From Phymorhynchus buccinoides (Eukaryota > Mollusca > Gastropoda > Neogastropoda > Raphitomidae), in NCBI GenBank assembly GCA_017654935.2, contig CM065700.1, forward strand, positions 51,161,927 to 51,225,926: DNA of 64,000 bases. Reading direction: 5' to 3'. Below are positions 62,752 through 64,000 of the stretch, piece by piece. Below the pieces are notes generated by a model. The model did no database searches. It saw only the letters and a program-made list of their open reading frames with translations, and had not been told where the DNA came from. A program made the translations under genes and the position numbers. Within the stretch, counting starts at the first letter, position 1. Each line of letters begins with the position of its first letter.

Positions 62752-64000
62752 CACCACAGCACAATACACTACACCACACCACACTACATCACAACACACC
62801 ACATCACACTACAATACACCACACCACATTATAATACACCACACTACACTACAATACACCACACACTACACCACACCACATCACACTACAATACACTACA
62901 CCACACCACACCACACCACACCACACCACACTACACCACACTACACCACATTACAACACACCACACCACACCACACTACAATACACCACACTACACCATA
63001 CCACAATACAATACACCACACCACACTACAATACACCACACCACACTACACTACACTACACCACACCACACTACAATACACAACACCACACCACACTACA
63101 ATACACCACACACACACACACACACCACACCACACCACACCGCACCACACCGCACCACACCACACCACACCACACCACACCATACACACACACACTACAC
63201 CACACCACACACTACACTACACTACACCACACCACACTATAATACACAACACCACACCACACTACAATACACCACACCACACCACACTACACCACACCAC
63301 ACCACACACACCACACCATACACAATACACTACACCACACCACATTACAACACACCACACTACACACACTACAACACACCACACACACCACACCACACTA
63401 CACCACACACCACAATACACCACACCACACCACACCACATTACAACACACCACACCACACCACACCACCCTACAACACACCACACCACACTACACACCAC
63501 ATACACCACACCACACACACACTACAATACACCACACCACACATACAATACACCACACCACACCACACAACACACACACCACACCACACCACACTACAAT
63601 ACACCACACTACACCACACAACACACCACACCACACACACACACCACACTACACCACACAACACTACACCACACCACACTACACTACACTACACTACACC
63701 ACACTACACCACACTACACCACACACACACACTACACTACACTACACACACTACACTACACTACACTACACACACTACACTACACCACACTACACTACAC
63801 CACACCACACACCACACTACACTACACCACACCACACAACCACACTACACCACACTACACTACATTACACCACACTACACCACACCACACCACTTAGTGT
63901 CTCTCCTCTGTATGGCAAAAAACCGAGCCACACCACACTACACTACACCACACCACACTACACCACACCACACCACACTACACCACACCACACCACACTA
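62752..64000. repeat. ACACC/ACTAC simple-sequence array, right part
   Basis: The array continues to the window edge, interrupted by a unique 35-bp segment near 63894-63928 (TGTCTCTCCTCTGTATGGC). No exon is recognised here. Confidence 0.9.

Overview
The window reads as nuclear DNA of an invertebrate animal, most likely a lophotrochozoan such as a mollusc (an inference; no ribosomal or mitochondrial marker is present). The reasons are a split host gene with metazoan-type introns and GT/AG junctions, several clades of animal non-LTR retrotransposon, hAT-like and piggyBac-like miniature elements, a Polinton-like DNA transposon, and an extreme load of minisatellites.

Layout. About 1-9,200 is a decaying Polinton/Maverick-like element cut by the left window edge. 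It holds a protein-primed family B DNA polymerase, a DDE integrase, several small (partly membrane) proteins and a non-coding block of related hairpins. Nearly every long gene carries one lesion (a stop or a frameshift), so it looks recently inactivated. From 9,800 to 29,250 lie about ten minisatellites end to end (units 19 to 117 bp), with one LINE fragment at 15.6 kb. From 29,522 to 54,428 there are three minus-strand exons that together encode the C-terminal 120 residues of an ADP-ribose pyrophosphatase of the NUDT9 family (or the NUDT9-H domain of a TRPM2-like channel). Their splice phases join cleanly. The last intron is about 23.8 kb and is filled by an 88-bp array, five LINE remnants, hAT and piggyBac miniature elements, and more arrays. 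From 57,270 to the right edge is an ACACC/ACTAC-type simple array split by a nearly complete 4.4-kb L2/CR1-like LINE (minus strand).

The main observation is that all three NUDT9 exons are flanked by tandem arrays built from pieces of their own exon-intron boundaries. About 31 copies of a 78-bp unit carry the exon 3' end plus its splice donor, and each also contains a pyrimidine tract and an AG acceptor. There are 18 copies of a 21-bp unit and about 40 copies of a unit of about 60 bp, both carrying the Nudix exon acceptor. There are six copies of the 5' half of the penultimate exon, and degenerate copies of the terminal exon. Several units are multiples of 3 and phase-compatible, so use of alternative copies could insert repeated peptides in frame. 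The same tendency appears inside LINE coding sequence: an 89-bp array in an endonuclease domain, a 56-bp array in a C-terminal domain, and a 33-bp array fused in frame to an RNase H.

No rRNA, tRNA, CRISPR array or bacterial-type operon was found. Most open frames in the arrays are by-products of repeat units without stop codons.
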